From positions 1-36,155 of the forward strand of contig JAEUHT010000214.1 in the NCBI GenBank assembly GCA_016793265.1: a DNA stretch of 36,155 nt. The letters are read 5' to 3'. The notes below the pieces were generated by a model. The model saw only the letters and a program-made list of their open reading frames with translations. It made no database searches and had not been told where the DNA came from. Below, piece by piece: positions 27,049 to 34,126 of this stretch. Position 1 is the stretch's first letter. Each line of letters starts with the position of its first letter. The DNA is from Planctomycetota bacterium (GTDB lineage: Bacteria; Planctomycetota; UBA1135; UBA2386). The translations under genes were made by a program, and so were the position numbers.

Positions 27049-27549
27049 TCACATCAGGCCAGCCTGGTTCAACAGACGCAGCAGGTAGAGGTGCCACGCC
27101 AGCAGCAGAGCGTAGCCACCGAAGACGAACCAGAGGCCGATGCGCGCCGGGCGGAAGTTCTTGGTCACGACCAGGAAGGCGCAGGCCGAGCCGATGCCGA
27201 TCGTCTTCAGCAGCAGGAACGGCCACGGGTGCGCCGTGCTGTCGAGCACCCACTGCACCGCCGGGTTCATCTCCGCACCGCCGTGGGCGAGGAACAGCAG
27301 CGTGAACCAGGCGTCGAGCACGTTGAGCGCCACCACCGCCAGCGCCAGCACCAAGAGCCGCGGGCCGTGCACGTCGACGAACGCACCTTCGCGTTCCTCG
27401 GTGCGGCGCACGGTGCGCCGACGACCTCCGAAGAAGGTGTAGCGGCTGAACATCGGCGTCGGCCGCTGCCGACGATCCCGACCCGAACGCTGCTCGCTCG
27501 TGATCACGCCGCCTTCCTCCAGGAGAATCCCCATGTCGCTGGTCGTCAC
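27049..27549 (-). CDS. DUF5658 family membrane protein
   Basis: A 166-aa inner-membrane protein of unknown function. The soluble N-terminus (about 70 aa) is Arg-rich (RRTVRRTEEREGAF) and precedes about three membrane helices: LLVLALAVVALNVLDAWFTLLF, PFLLLKTIGIGSACAFLVVT and IGLWFVFGGYALLLAWHLYL (read in parts). The motif LNVLDAWFTLLFLAHGGAEMNP is typical of DUF5658. I use GTG 27549 because TACCCT ends exactly 7 nt upstream; ATG 27534 is an alternative. It probably leads an operon with the GT4 gene. Confidence 0.75.
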   Translation of the reverse strand: MTTSDMGILLEEGGVITSEQRSGRDRRQRPTPMFSRYTFFGGRRRTVRRTEEREGAFVDVHGPRLLVLALAVVALNVLDAWFTLLFLAHGGAEMNPAVQWVLDSTAHPWPFLLLKTIGIGSACAFLVVTKNFRPARIGLWFVFGGYALLLAWHLYLLRLLNQAGLM

Positions 27550-27556
27550 GCCGGCA

Positions 27557-27562
27557 AGGGTA
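27557..27562 (-). promoter_or_regulatory. -10 box 7 nt before the DUF5658 start
   Basis: TACCCT on the minus strand is followed by exactly 7 nt and GTG 27549. The position supports that start and a leaderless transcript. Confidence 0.5.
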
Positions 27563-27564
27563 TC

Positions 27565-27585
27565 CCACCCGCGACCTCCGGGTGG
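27565..27585. promoter_or_regulatory. Dyad overlapping the -35 region of DUF5658
   Basis: CCACCCG (27565-27571) and CGGGTGG (27579-27585) are a perfect 7-bp inverted repeat with a 7-nt loop. It sits where the -35 box of the DUF5658 promoter should be, 94 bp after the stop of the second Gfo/Idh gene. It could be an operator or the Gfo/Idh terminator. Confidence 0.4.
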
Positions 27586-27678
27586 CGGCGGACCAGAAAC
27601 CGCGGCGGAAGCGCCCTTGCCAACGCTCCGCTACACCGTGAGAAATGCCGATCCCGAGCTCCTGATCCGCCAGGCGGG

Positions 27679-28986
27679 TCACACGAAGCGGGTCTTGCCC
27701 GGCATCGCCACTTCGCTCTTCGGCGGCATGTCCTCGAAGGTGAGCTGATCGGGCACCAGCTTCTCCTGGCTCTGCATCGCCTGCTGCCAGGTGATGCGCT
27801 GGCCGGTGTAGGCGGCCATGCGGCCCATCAGCGCCATCAGCGTGCTGTTGCACATGTACTCGCCGTTGTTGATCGGCTTGCCGGCGCGCACCGCGGCCCA
27901 CATCTCGTCGTGTTCGGCCTGGTACATGTCGCGCGCCTTGTCGGCGAAGTGCCACTCGTTCTTGCCGGTGATCGTCTGCCGGAACACGTTCGCCTGGCCC
28001 TCGGTGCCCATCACGTACTCGTTCACCTCGCGGAAGCAGTTGTTCTGCTGGCGGCAGTAGCTGAAGCCGCGGGTGCCGTCCTCCCACTCGTAGATGGTCG
28101 AGAAGTGGTCGTAGACGGTGCCGAACAGCGCATCGGTGCGCACCTGCCGGCCGCCGAGCGAGACCGCCGCGATCGGATAGACGTCGCGCTTCATCCACGC
28201 CATCACGTCGAGCGTGTGCACGTGCTGCTCGGCGATGTGGTCGCCCGACAGCCAAGGGTAGTAGAGCCAGTTGCGCAGCTGCCACTCGAGCTCGGTCCAC
28301 TGCGGCTGACGCGGGAAGCTCCACAGCTCGCCGGTGACGTAGCTGCCCTGGATGGCGAGGATGTCGCCGATGCCCCCCTCCTGCAGCCGCTGGATGATGG
28401 CCCGGCGGCCATCGTGGTAGCGGTAACACAAGCCGCTGACGACCGAGAGCCCCTTCTGCTTCGCCAGCTCGCAGGCCGCCCGCACGCGGGCGACGCCGAG
28501 CGCGTCGCTGGCGATCGGCTTCTCGGCGAACACGTGCACGCCCTTCGCCACCGCCTTCTCGATCTGCAGCGGCCGGAAGCCCGGCGGCGTGGTCAGGATG
28601 ACGCCGTCGACGCCGGTGGCGAGCACCTTGTCCAGCGTGTCGAGGCCGACGAAGCGGCGCTCGGGCGGCACCTGGAACTGCTCCTTCTTGCCGTGCTCGG
28701 TGACGGTCTCGAGCACGCCGTCGAGGCCGCCCTCGAGGCGGTCGGCGAAGGCGTCGCCGGCGGCGTGCAGCACGTTCTCCTTGTGCGCGAGGATCGCTTG
28801 CACCGCAGCGCCGCAGCCGCGCCCGCCGACGCCGACGATGCCGATCTTGAGCTGGCCACCACCCTGGTGCACCGGGGTCGCCGCACGCAGGGCGCCCAGC
28901 GAACCGAGCGAACCGCCGGCGGCGAGCGCCGCGGTCGAGGTCGCAGACTTGAGGAACGAACGACGCGAGGGCTGGTTGTGCTTCAT
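27679..28986 (-). CDS. Tat-exported Gfo/Idh/MocA family oxidoreductase
   Basis: A 435-aa NAD(P)-dependent oxidoreductase with Tat signal SRRSFLKSATSTAALAAG. The Rossmann motif is IGIVGVGGRGCG, the catalytic-lysine motif VFAEKPIASDALG and the C-domain contains YPWLSGDHIAEQHVHTLD, typical of the planctomycete Gfo/Idh group. The substrate is probably a sugar derivative in the periplasm. It is not closely similar to the first such protein (12991-14337). The start at ATG 28986 is placed directly before the Tat signal. It is divergent from the TPR lipoprotein gene. Confidence 0.92.
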   Translation of the reverse strand: MKHNQPSRRSFLKSATSTAALAAGGSLGSLGALRAATPVHQGGGQLKIGIVGVGGRGCGAAVQAILAHKENVLHAAGDAFADRLEGGLDGVLETVTEHGKKEQFQVPPERRFVGLDTLDKVLATGVDGVILTTPPGFRPLQIEKAVAKGVHVFAEKPIASDALGVARVRAACELAKQKGLSVVSGLCYRYHDGRRAIIQRLQEGGIGDILAIQGSYVTGELWSFPRQPQWTELEWQLRNWLYYPWLSGDHIAEQHVHTLDVMAWMKRDVYPIAAVSLGGRQVRTDALFGTVYDHFSTIYEWEDGTRGFSYCRQQNNCFREVNEYVMGTEGQANVFRQTITGKNEWHFADKARDMYQAEHDEMWAAVRAGKPINNGEYMCNSTLMALMGRMAAYTGQRITWQQAMQSQEKLVPDQLTFEDMPPKSEVAMPGKTRFV

Positions 28987-29010
28987 GGTCGCGGCACGGG
29001 GCAGCCCGCG

Positions 29011-29038
29011 AGCGTAGGAAGCGGGTGCCAAAGCACAA
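29011..29038 (-). promoter_or_regulatory. Candidate promoter of the second Gfo/Idh gene
   Basis: On the minus strand TTGTGC (29033-29038), 16 bp and TACGCT (29011-29016) form a sigma-70-like promoter. The leader would be about 18 nt, and no clear ribosome site is seen. Confidence 0.4.
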
Positions 29039-29100
29039 GCGGAGCGAACGCCGTACGACACGACCTCGACCCGCCCCTCGCCCTGGCCACCGGCTCCCCG

Positions 29101-29106
29101 TATCCT
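29101..29106 (+). promoter_or_regulatory. -10-like box for the TPR lipoprotein operon
   Basis: TATCCT matches the -10 consensus well. Transcription would start near 29113, giving a leader of about 67 nt before ATG 29181. No -35 match at 17 bp. Confidence 0.3.
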
Positions 29107-29180
29107 GCCCGGCCCGTGTCCGCCCCCGGGGCGCGCCTCCCCCTCGGCGCGGCCCCACCGTCCGCCGTCCGAGCCGACCG

Positions 29181-30158
29181 ATGCGCCAACTCCTCCTGCC
29201 CGTGGCCCTGCTGCTGAGCGCCTGTTCGACCCTGTCCCAGGACCAGCGCGACCAGCTCGCCACCTGCCAACGCAACGCGCTGCTCTACTTCGACGGCGGC
29301 CGCCTCGACCAGGCCATGGGCCAGGTGGAACGGGGGCTCGCCCTCAACCCCGACGACTACAAGCTCAACGCGCTGCGCGGCGCCATCCTGCTGCGCACCA
29401 GCCCGACCGCGAGCGGCACCGACCACCAGCAGCTCGACGCCGCCACCACGATCCTGGCCAAGGTCTACGGCGAACGTTCGGCCGCGCGCCACGAGCCGTA
29501 CTTGCTGACCAACTACGCGCTGGCGCTGCAGAAGCAGGGCATGCGCCGCGAGAGCGAGGCGCTGCGGCTCGAAGGCCGCGCCACGCGCGCCGTCGGCGAC
29601 GAGCAGCAGACCCTGCTGACGACGGCAAAGGAGCTGCGGCAGCAGCGCGCGGCGGTACTGGCGCAGGCCAACGAGCTGCTCGGCGTGCTGCTCGAGCGCG
29701 GCAACGTGCCGCGACTCGCGCACAACCACCGCGCCCAGATCGCCCTGCAGCTGCAGGACGAAGCCGCGTTCCTGACCGAGAGCAAGGCCTACTTCGAGCA
29801 GGCGGCCAAAGACCAGGCCGCCGTGCAGCGTGAGATCGACCAGACCACGATCGCCGCCTACGAGGCGGACCAGCGGCGACTGCTGCAGTCGCTGCGCAGC
29901 GAGGAGCTCGAGCTGCGGGGTCTGCTCGCCGAGGTGCGTTTCCGCCGCCACGAGTGGGCCGAGGTCGTGGCCCAGCTCAACCGCGTGCTGGAGATCGACC
30001 CCGCGCGCACCGAGGACTACTACAACCGCGGCCGGGCGCAGCTCGAGCTCGGCCAGCTCGACGCCGCCAAGGACGACTTCCGCCGCTTCCTGGTCGACCC
30101 GGCGCGGCCGGCGACCGACGAGAAGGTGCTGTTCGCGGCGCAGGTGCTGAAGCGGTGA
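29181..30158 (+). CDS. TPR-containing lipoprotein
   Basis: A 325-aa lipoprotein with signal MRQLLLPVALLLSACSTL (lipobox LSAC). Two separated TPR-like helix pairs are seen, YFDGGRLDQAMGQVERGLALNPDDYKLN near the N-terminus (read in pieces) and WAEVVAQLNRVLEIDPARTEDYYNRG-like near the C-terminus, with a long charged helical or coiled-coil middle (about 125-255). It may be an outer-membrane-anchored scaffold. The stop overlaps the rnpA GTG (GTGA), so it is the leader of the rnpA-yidD operon, an unusual partner for RNase P protein. Confidence 0.75.
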   Translation: MRQLLLPVALLLSACSTLSQDQRDQLATCQRNALLYFDGGRLDQAMGQVERGLALNPDDYKLNALRGAILLRTSPTASGTDHQQLDAATTILAKVYGERSAARHEPYLLTNYALALQKQGMRRESEALRLEGRATRAVGDEQQTLLTTAKELRQQRAAVLAQANELLGVLLERGNVPRLAHNHRAQIALQLQDEAAFLTESKAYFEQAAKDQAAVQREIDQTTIAAYEADQRRLLQSLRSEELELRGLLAEVRFRRHEWAEVVAQLNRVLEIDPARTEDYYNRGRAQLELGQLDAAKDDFRRFLVDPARPATDEKVLFAAQVLKR

Positions 30159-30559
30159 CCGCCGCCGGCGGCGCCACGCTCGGCAGCGCCCAGCGACTCA
30201 AGTCGCAGCCCGAGTTCCGCGCCGTCTACCAGCGCGGCCAGCGCGCCGGCGGTCGCTGGCTCACCGTGGTCGTGCTGCCGCGGCGCGGCGGCGGCCCCGA
30301 GGCCTCGCGGCTCGGCGTCTCGGTCAGCAAGGACCACGGCGGTGCCGTGCGCCGCAACAAGCTGAAGCGGCTGCTGCGCGAGGCCTTCCGCCACGAACGC
30401 CAACAGTTGCCGTTCGCGCTCGACGTGGTGCTGATCCCGCGCCAGCGCGCCGACGACTTCCCGCTCGCCGAACTGCGGCGCGAGCTCGTGCCGCTGATCC
30501 AGCGCGCGCTGCAGGGCGGCGACCGGCGGCGACCGCGGCCGCCAGGCGGCCGGCCGTGA
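30155..30559 (+). CDS. rnpA: Ribonuclease P protein component
   Basis: The protein subunit (134 aa) that assists RNase P RNA in 5'-maturation of tRNA. RLKSQPEFRAVYQRGQRAGG and the RNA-binding signature GAVRRNKLKRLLREAFR are diagnostic; RLGVSVSKDHGGAV precedes it in the usual place. The GTG start overlaps the upstream stop. The C-terminus is Arg/Pro-rich. Normally rpmH precedes rnpA; here a TPR lipoprotein gene does. Confidence 0.95.
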   Translation: MTAAGGATLGSAQRLKSQPEFRAVYQRGQRAGGRWLTVVVLPRRGGGPEASRLGVSVSKDHGGAVRRNKLKRLLREAFRHERQQLPFALDVVLIPRQRADDFPLAELRRELVPLIQRALQGGDRRRPRPPGGRP

Positions 30560-30780
30560 AGTTCCTGCTGATGGTGCCGGTGTGGCTCTACCGACTGCTG
30601 ATCGGCTCCTGGAAGCCGGCGACGTGCCGCTTCGAACCGACCTGCTCCGCCTACGCGCTGCAGGCCCTGGCGACGCACGGCGCGCTGCGCGGCTCGTGGC
30701 TCACGGTGCGGCGGCTCTGCCGCTGCCATCCGTTCTGCGAAGCCGGCTTCGACCCGGTGCCCAAGAAGCGCACCGGCTGA
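30556..30780 (+). CDS. yidD: Membrane protein insertion efficiency factor YidD
   Basis: A 74-aa peripheral membrane protein that helps YidC-dependent insertion of inner-membrane proteins. The diagnostic CRFEPTCSAYALQALATHG and RRLCRCHPFCEAGFDPVPK stretches are present, with an amphipathic N-terminus MKFLLMVPVWLYRLLIGSW. The GTG start overlaps the rnpA stop (GTGA). In most bacteria yidC follows; here the operon ends and faces the convergent mrfB-like gene. Confidence 0.96.
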   Translation: MKFLLMVPVWLYRLLIGSWKPATCRFEPTCSAYALQALATHGALRGSWLTVRRLCRCHPFCEAGFDPVPKKRTG

Positions 30781-30790
30781 CGCGCATCAG

Positions 30791-30804
30791 GCGCCGCCCG
30801 GCGC
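30791..30804. terminator. Hairpin between convergent yidD and exonuclease genes
   Basis: GCGCC-GCCC-GGCGC forms a 5-bp stem with a 4-nt loop in the 33-bp gap between the two convergent stops. It could serve as a bidirectional terminator; there is no U-tract. Confidence 0.35.
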
Positions 30805-30813
30805 GGTGCGGAC

Positions 30814-31728
30814 TCAGGCCTCGTGCCGCGCTTCGCCACCGGCGAGCGCACCGAGCAGCGCCACCAGGCTCAGCACGTCGAGGCGGTTGTGTTCGAGCAC
30901 GCGGTCGACCGGGCCGGTGTGGTCGCGGATCCAGTCGAGGAACGCCGCCGGCGCCTCGCTGCCGGGCAGGTCGTCGTCGCGGTCGAGCTGCAGCAGCCGC
31001 TGCTCGGCCGTGCGCAGCCGCGAATCGGGCCAATCGCGGGCGCAGCTGCGGCGCACGACGTGGTAGAGGTCGAGGTGCGGCGCGGTCAGCACCGGCGAGC
31101 GCACCTTGTGCACCGCCATGCGCGCGGCGATGCGGTGGCGGTCGTAGCTCTTGCCGACGAACGTCACCGAGACCGGGCGCGCCCGCAGCCGTTCGGCGAC
31201 GAGGTGCAGCATCGCCGGCTCTTCGCCGAAGTCGCGCAGGAACAGCTGCTCCAGCACCAGCGCGTCGGGCTCGAACCAGGCGAGGCCGTAGGCGAACACG
31301 ACGGTGCCGGCGCCGCCGGCGAGGCCGGTGGTCTCGGTGTCGAAGAACAGGCAGCGGTCGACGTCGAGCGCGGCGAAGGCCGGCTCGCGCGCGAGCAAGG
31401 CCAGCCGGTCGCCGTCGAGCCGGCGGGCGCGGCCGAGCGGCACGCTGCCGTGCGCGTGTGCGAGCGGATATCGCAGTTGCCGGCGCCACAGCGGGCCCTG
31501 CCCGAGGTCGACGACCTCGCCGGGCGGCAGGGCCACCACCGGCCGCGGTGGGCTCTGGAACTGCTGCTGGCGGCGCAGCAGGAACTCGCGCATGCCCGGC
31601 GGGCGGGAGCTCGCAGGCGGGGCACACCTGGCTTCGGCCGCAGCCTCGGCGCGGGCCTCGCCGGGGCGAGCCGGCGGTCGCGCCAGCCGGAACGAACGCC
31701 GCAGCTTGTCACGATCGGGGGCTACCAC
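30814..31728 (-). CDS. RNase H-like DEDD exonuclease, MrfB/YprB family
   Basis: A 304-aa protein. Residues 126-290 form a DEDD-type exonuclease fold: FFDTETTG (Asp130, Glu132), FVGKSYDRHRI (Asp196), HLDLYHVVRR and LEHNRLDVLSL (Asp284). This matches the RNase_H_2 domain of Bacillus MrfB (YprB), the exonuclease partner of helicase MrfA in mitomycin C lesion repair. The N-terminal 45 residues are disordered and Arg/Pro-rich. The GTG start overlaps the helicase stop by 7 nt, so the two are translated together. I infer joint function in nucleotide excision-like repair of crosslinks or bulky adducts. Confidence 0.85.
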   Translation of the reverse strand: MVAPDRDKLRRSFRLARPPARPGEARAEAAAEARCAPPASSRPPGMREFLLRRQQQFQSPPRPVVALPPGEVVDLGQGPLWRRQLRYPLAHAHGSVPLGRARRLDGDRLALLAREPAFAALDVDRCLFFDTETTGLAGGAGTVVFAYGLAWFEPDALVLEQLFLRDFGEEPAMLHLVAERLRARPVSVTFVGKSYDRHRIAARMAVHKVRSPVLTAPHLDLYHVVRRSCARDWPDSRLRTAEQRLLQLDRDDDLPGSEAPAAFLDWIRDHTGPVDRVLEHNRLDVLSLVALLGALAGGEARHEA

Positions 31729-34070
31729 GACGCCTCATGCTCACGTTCGGCCATCGGCGCCGCGTCGCCGAGCATGCCGCTGAGGATCGCCGTCGCCACC
31801 GACTTGCTGCGCGCGCCGAGGCTCGCCGACGGCCCGACGCACGACGGGCAGCCACGGCGACAGGCGCAGCGCTGCACCAGCGCGAGCGCCGCCTGCAGGA
31901 TCTCGCGGTGCACGCGGAAGATGCGTTCGGCGAGGCCGACGCCGTCGGGGATGCGGTCGTAGAGGATCAAGGTCGGCGCCTCGAAGTGCGGCTGCAGCGC
32001 TTCGGCCAGCACCCGCACGTCGCCCGGATCGACCCGCACGAACAGCGGCACCAGCCCCTGCAGCAGCTCGCCGACACCCGCGAGGCAGCTCGCTTCCCCG
32101 CCGCGCTTGAGGCCGAGCCGCGCGATCAGCTCGGGCCGCAGCACGAGCGCACAGGCCTCGGTCTCGAACTCCTCGGGCGGCAGGTTGATCTCGCCGATGC
32201 CGACGTTCTCGCGGCTGTAGAACTTGATCTTCTTGAACGCCTTGGCGAGCGTGCTGACGTGCACTTCGCCGCGGTGCGCGGTGTAACCCGGGTGCACCTC
32301 GTGCTCGTCGAGGTGCAGGATCTTGACCTCGGTCTCGGTGTCGGCCTCGGTGTAGTAGTCGGCGTCGATCAGGCGCACGAACGCGCGGCGGTCCTGGTAG
32401 TCGAAGCGCTCGACCAGCCAGGTGTCGCCCTGATGGCCGTAGATGGCGCCCTGGTAGACCTCGGTGATCGCCGACGGCCGGTCGATCTCGGCCAGGATGG
32501 TCTTCGTCGCCACGTCCTGGATGGTGACGTTGTCCATGTCGGCGGCGGTCAGGCTGACGCCGTCGGCCGGATAGGTGCGGTCGGCGTAGTGGTAGCGCCC
32601 GCCCTGATGCACGAGCACCTGCAGGTCGTGGGTCAAGAACTCCAGCACGTCGGCGACGCCGGGCGCCTGGCCGAAGCCCTCGCCGGCGTCGATCGGCAGC
32701 TCGAACGCCGCGCAGCGCACGTGGTTGGTCAGGATGATCGGGTTGTCGGGGTCGATCGAGACGGCGTCGCGCGGCGCATCGAACAGGTAGCCCGGATGCT
32801 GCATCAGGTACTGGTCCATCGCCGCGCTGCGGGCGACGAACACCACCACACTCTCCTGGGTGCGGCGGCCGACGCGGCCGGCGCGCTGGAACGTGCTCGA
32901 CACCGTGCCCGGGTAGCCGACCAACACGCAGACGTCGAGGCTGCCGATGTCGACGCCGAGTTCGAGCGCGTTGGTCGACACCACCGTGCGGATGGCGCCC
33001 GAGCGCAGGCCCCGCTCGATCTGGCGCCGCAGGTTCGGCAGGTAGCCGCCGCGGTAGCCGGTGACCTGGTCCTGAGCGAGCCGGCGCGCCCGCGCTTCGT
33101 CGCGCAGGTACTTGAGCAGCACCTCGACCTGGTTGCGCGAACGCGCGAAGAAGATCGACTGCAGGCCGCTCTCCAGCAGCACGCCACCGAGCTGGCGCGC
33201 GGCTTCGCTGGCCGGCACGCGTTGCCCCGACACCGCCGATACGACGTGTGGATTGAGGAACAGGTAGTGCTTCGTGCCGCGCGGACTGCCATCGCGATCG
33301 ACCACCTGCACCGGCCGCTCGAACAGGCGCTTGCCGTGCTCACCGGCGTTGCTGACCGTCGCCGAGGCGCCGCAGAACACCGGGTTGCTGCCGTAGTGGC
33401 GGCAGATGCGCACCAGCCGGCGCAGCACGTTGGCGACGTGCGAGCCGTAGATGCCGGACAGCGTGTGCAGTTCGTCGACGACGATGTAACGCAGGCCGGT
33501 GAACAGGCCCTGCCACTTGGTGTGGTTCGGCAGGATGCCCTGATGCAGCATGTGCGGGTTGGTCAACACCAGCGTGCCGTGTTCCCGCAGCGCCTGCCGC
33601 ACCTGCGGTGGCGTATCGCCGTCGTAGACGGCGACGGTCAGGTCGTCGCGGCCGGTGGCGGTGAGCAGCTGCTCGAGGTCCGCCATCTGGTCGCGCGCCA
33701 GCGCCTTGGTCGGGTACAGGTAGAGAGCGCGTGCGTCGAGGCCATCCCGCAGCAGCGCGTCGAGCACGGGCAGGTGGTAGGCGAGCGACTTGCCCGACGC
33801 CGTCGAGGTGGCGATGACGACGTCCTTCTGCGCGTGCAGCAGCTCGGCGCATTCGGCCTGGTGTGCGTAGAGCTCGACGATGCCGCGCCGGTGCAGCGCG
33901 TCGCGCAAGCAGCCGTGCAGCCAGTCCGGCAGCGGCCGCATCACCGCCGGCCGCGCCTCCTGACGGTGCCGGGCTTCGACCCGCCCCGGGCCACCGTCTT
34001 CGTCGCTGGCGAGCCGGCGCACGAACTCGCCGAGGTCCACGCCGGGACCCGATGCCTTGGAACCGCCCAT
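31722..34070 (-). CDS. DEAD/DEAH-box helicase, MrfA/Hrq1 (YprA) family
   Basis: A 782-aa SF2 helicase. Motif I STASGKS (89-95), motif II DELH (199-202), motif III SAT (236-238) and a helicase C-domain with STNALELGVDIG and QRAGRVGRR are all intact. The C-terminal DUF1998-type region ends in a four-Cys cluster CACRRGCPSC (Cys735, 737, 741, 744), as in MrfA and Hrq1, probably binding zinc. MrfA unwinds damaged DNA for lesion excision with exonuclease MrfB, and the MrfB-like gene follows with a 7-nt overlap. The start at ATG 34070 is supported by a complete promoter with its -10 box 7 nt upstream. Confidence 0.92.
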   Translation of the reverse strand: MGGSKASGPGVDLGEFVRRLASDEDGGPGRVEARHRQEARPAVMRPLPDWLHGCLRDALHRRGIVELYAHQAECAELLHAQKDVVIATSTASGKSLAYHLPVLDALLRDGLDARALYLYPTKALARDQMADLEQLLTATGRDDLTVAVYDGDTPPQVRQALREHGTLVLTNPHMLHQGILPNHTKWQGLFTGLRYIVVDELHTLSGIYGSHVANVLRRLVRICRHYGSNPVFCGASATVSNAGEHGKRLFERPVQVVDRDGSPRGTKHYLFLNPHVVSAVSGQRVPASEAARQLGGVLLESGLQSIFFARSRNQVEVLLKYLRDEARARRLAQDQVTGYRGGYLPNLRRQIERGLRSGAIRTVVSTNALELGVDIGSLDVCVLVGYPGTVSSTFQRAGRVGRRTQESVVVFVARSAAMDQYLMQHPGYLFDAPRDAVSIDPDNPIILTNHVRCAAFELPIDAGEGFGQAPGVADVLEFLTHDLQVLVHQGGRYHYADRTYPADGVSLTAADMDNVTIQDVATKTILAEIDRPSAITEVYQGAIYGHQGDTWLVERFDYQDRRAFVRLIDADYYTEADTETEVKILHLDEHEVHPGYTAHRGEVHVSTLAKAFKKIKFYSRENVGIGEINLPPEEFETEACALVLRPELIARLGLKRGGEASCLAGVGELLQGLVPLFVRVDPGDVRVLAEALQPHFEAPTLILYDRIPDGVGLAERIFRVHREILQAALALVQRCACRRGCPSCVGPSASLGARSKSVATAILSGMLGDAAPMAEREHEASW

Positions 34071-34077
34071 GCGGCGC

Positions 34078-34106
34078 ACTCTACGCAGCGACCGAACGAA
34101 TGCCAA
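34078..34106 (-). promoter_or_regulatory. Complete promoter for the mrfAB-like operon, leaderless layout
   Basis: On the minus strand TTGGCA (34101-34106), 17 bp, TAGAGT (34078-34083), 7 nt, ATG 34070. Both hexamers and the spacing fit a sigma-70-type promoter, and the predicted start of transcription is the A of the ATG. This is the best example of the class in the window. Confidence 0.65.
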
Positions 34107-34126
34107 ACCTGACCAGGTCCGCCGCG

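Noticed and set aside
23172..27305. 1377-codon plus-strand open frame over several minus-strand genes
   Set aside because: It spans four recognisable minus-strand genes and has low-complexity Arg/Ala/Pro composition with no motif.
30582..34112. 1176-codon plus-strand open frame over the exonuclease and helicase genes
   Set aside because: It overlaps yidD in another frame and is antisense to two well-supported genes; there is no domain.
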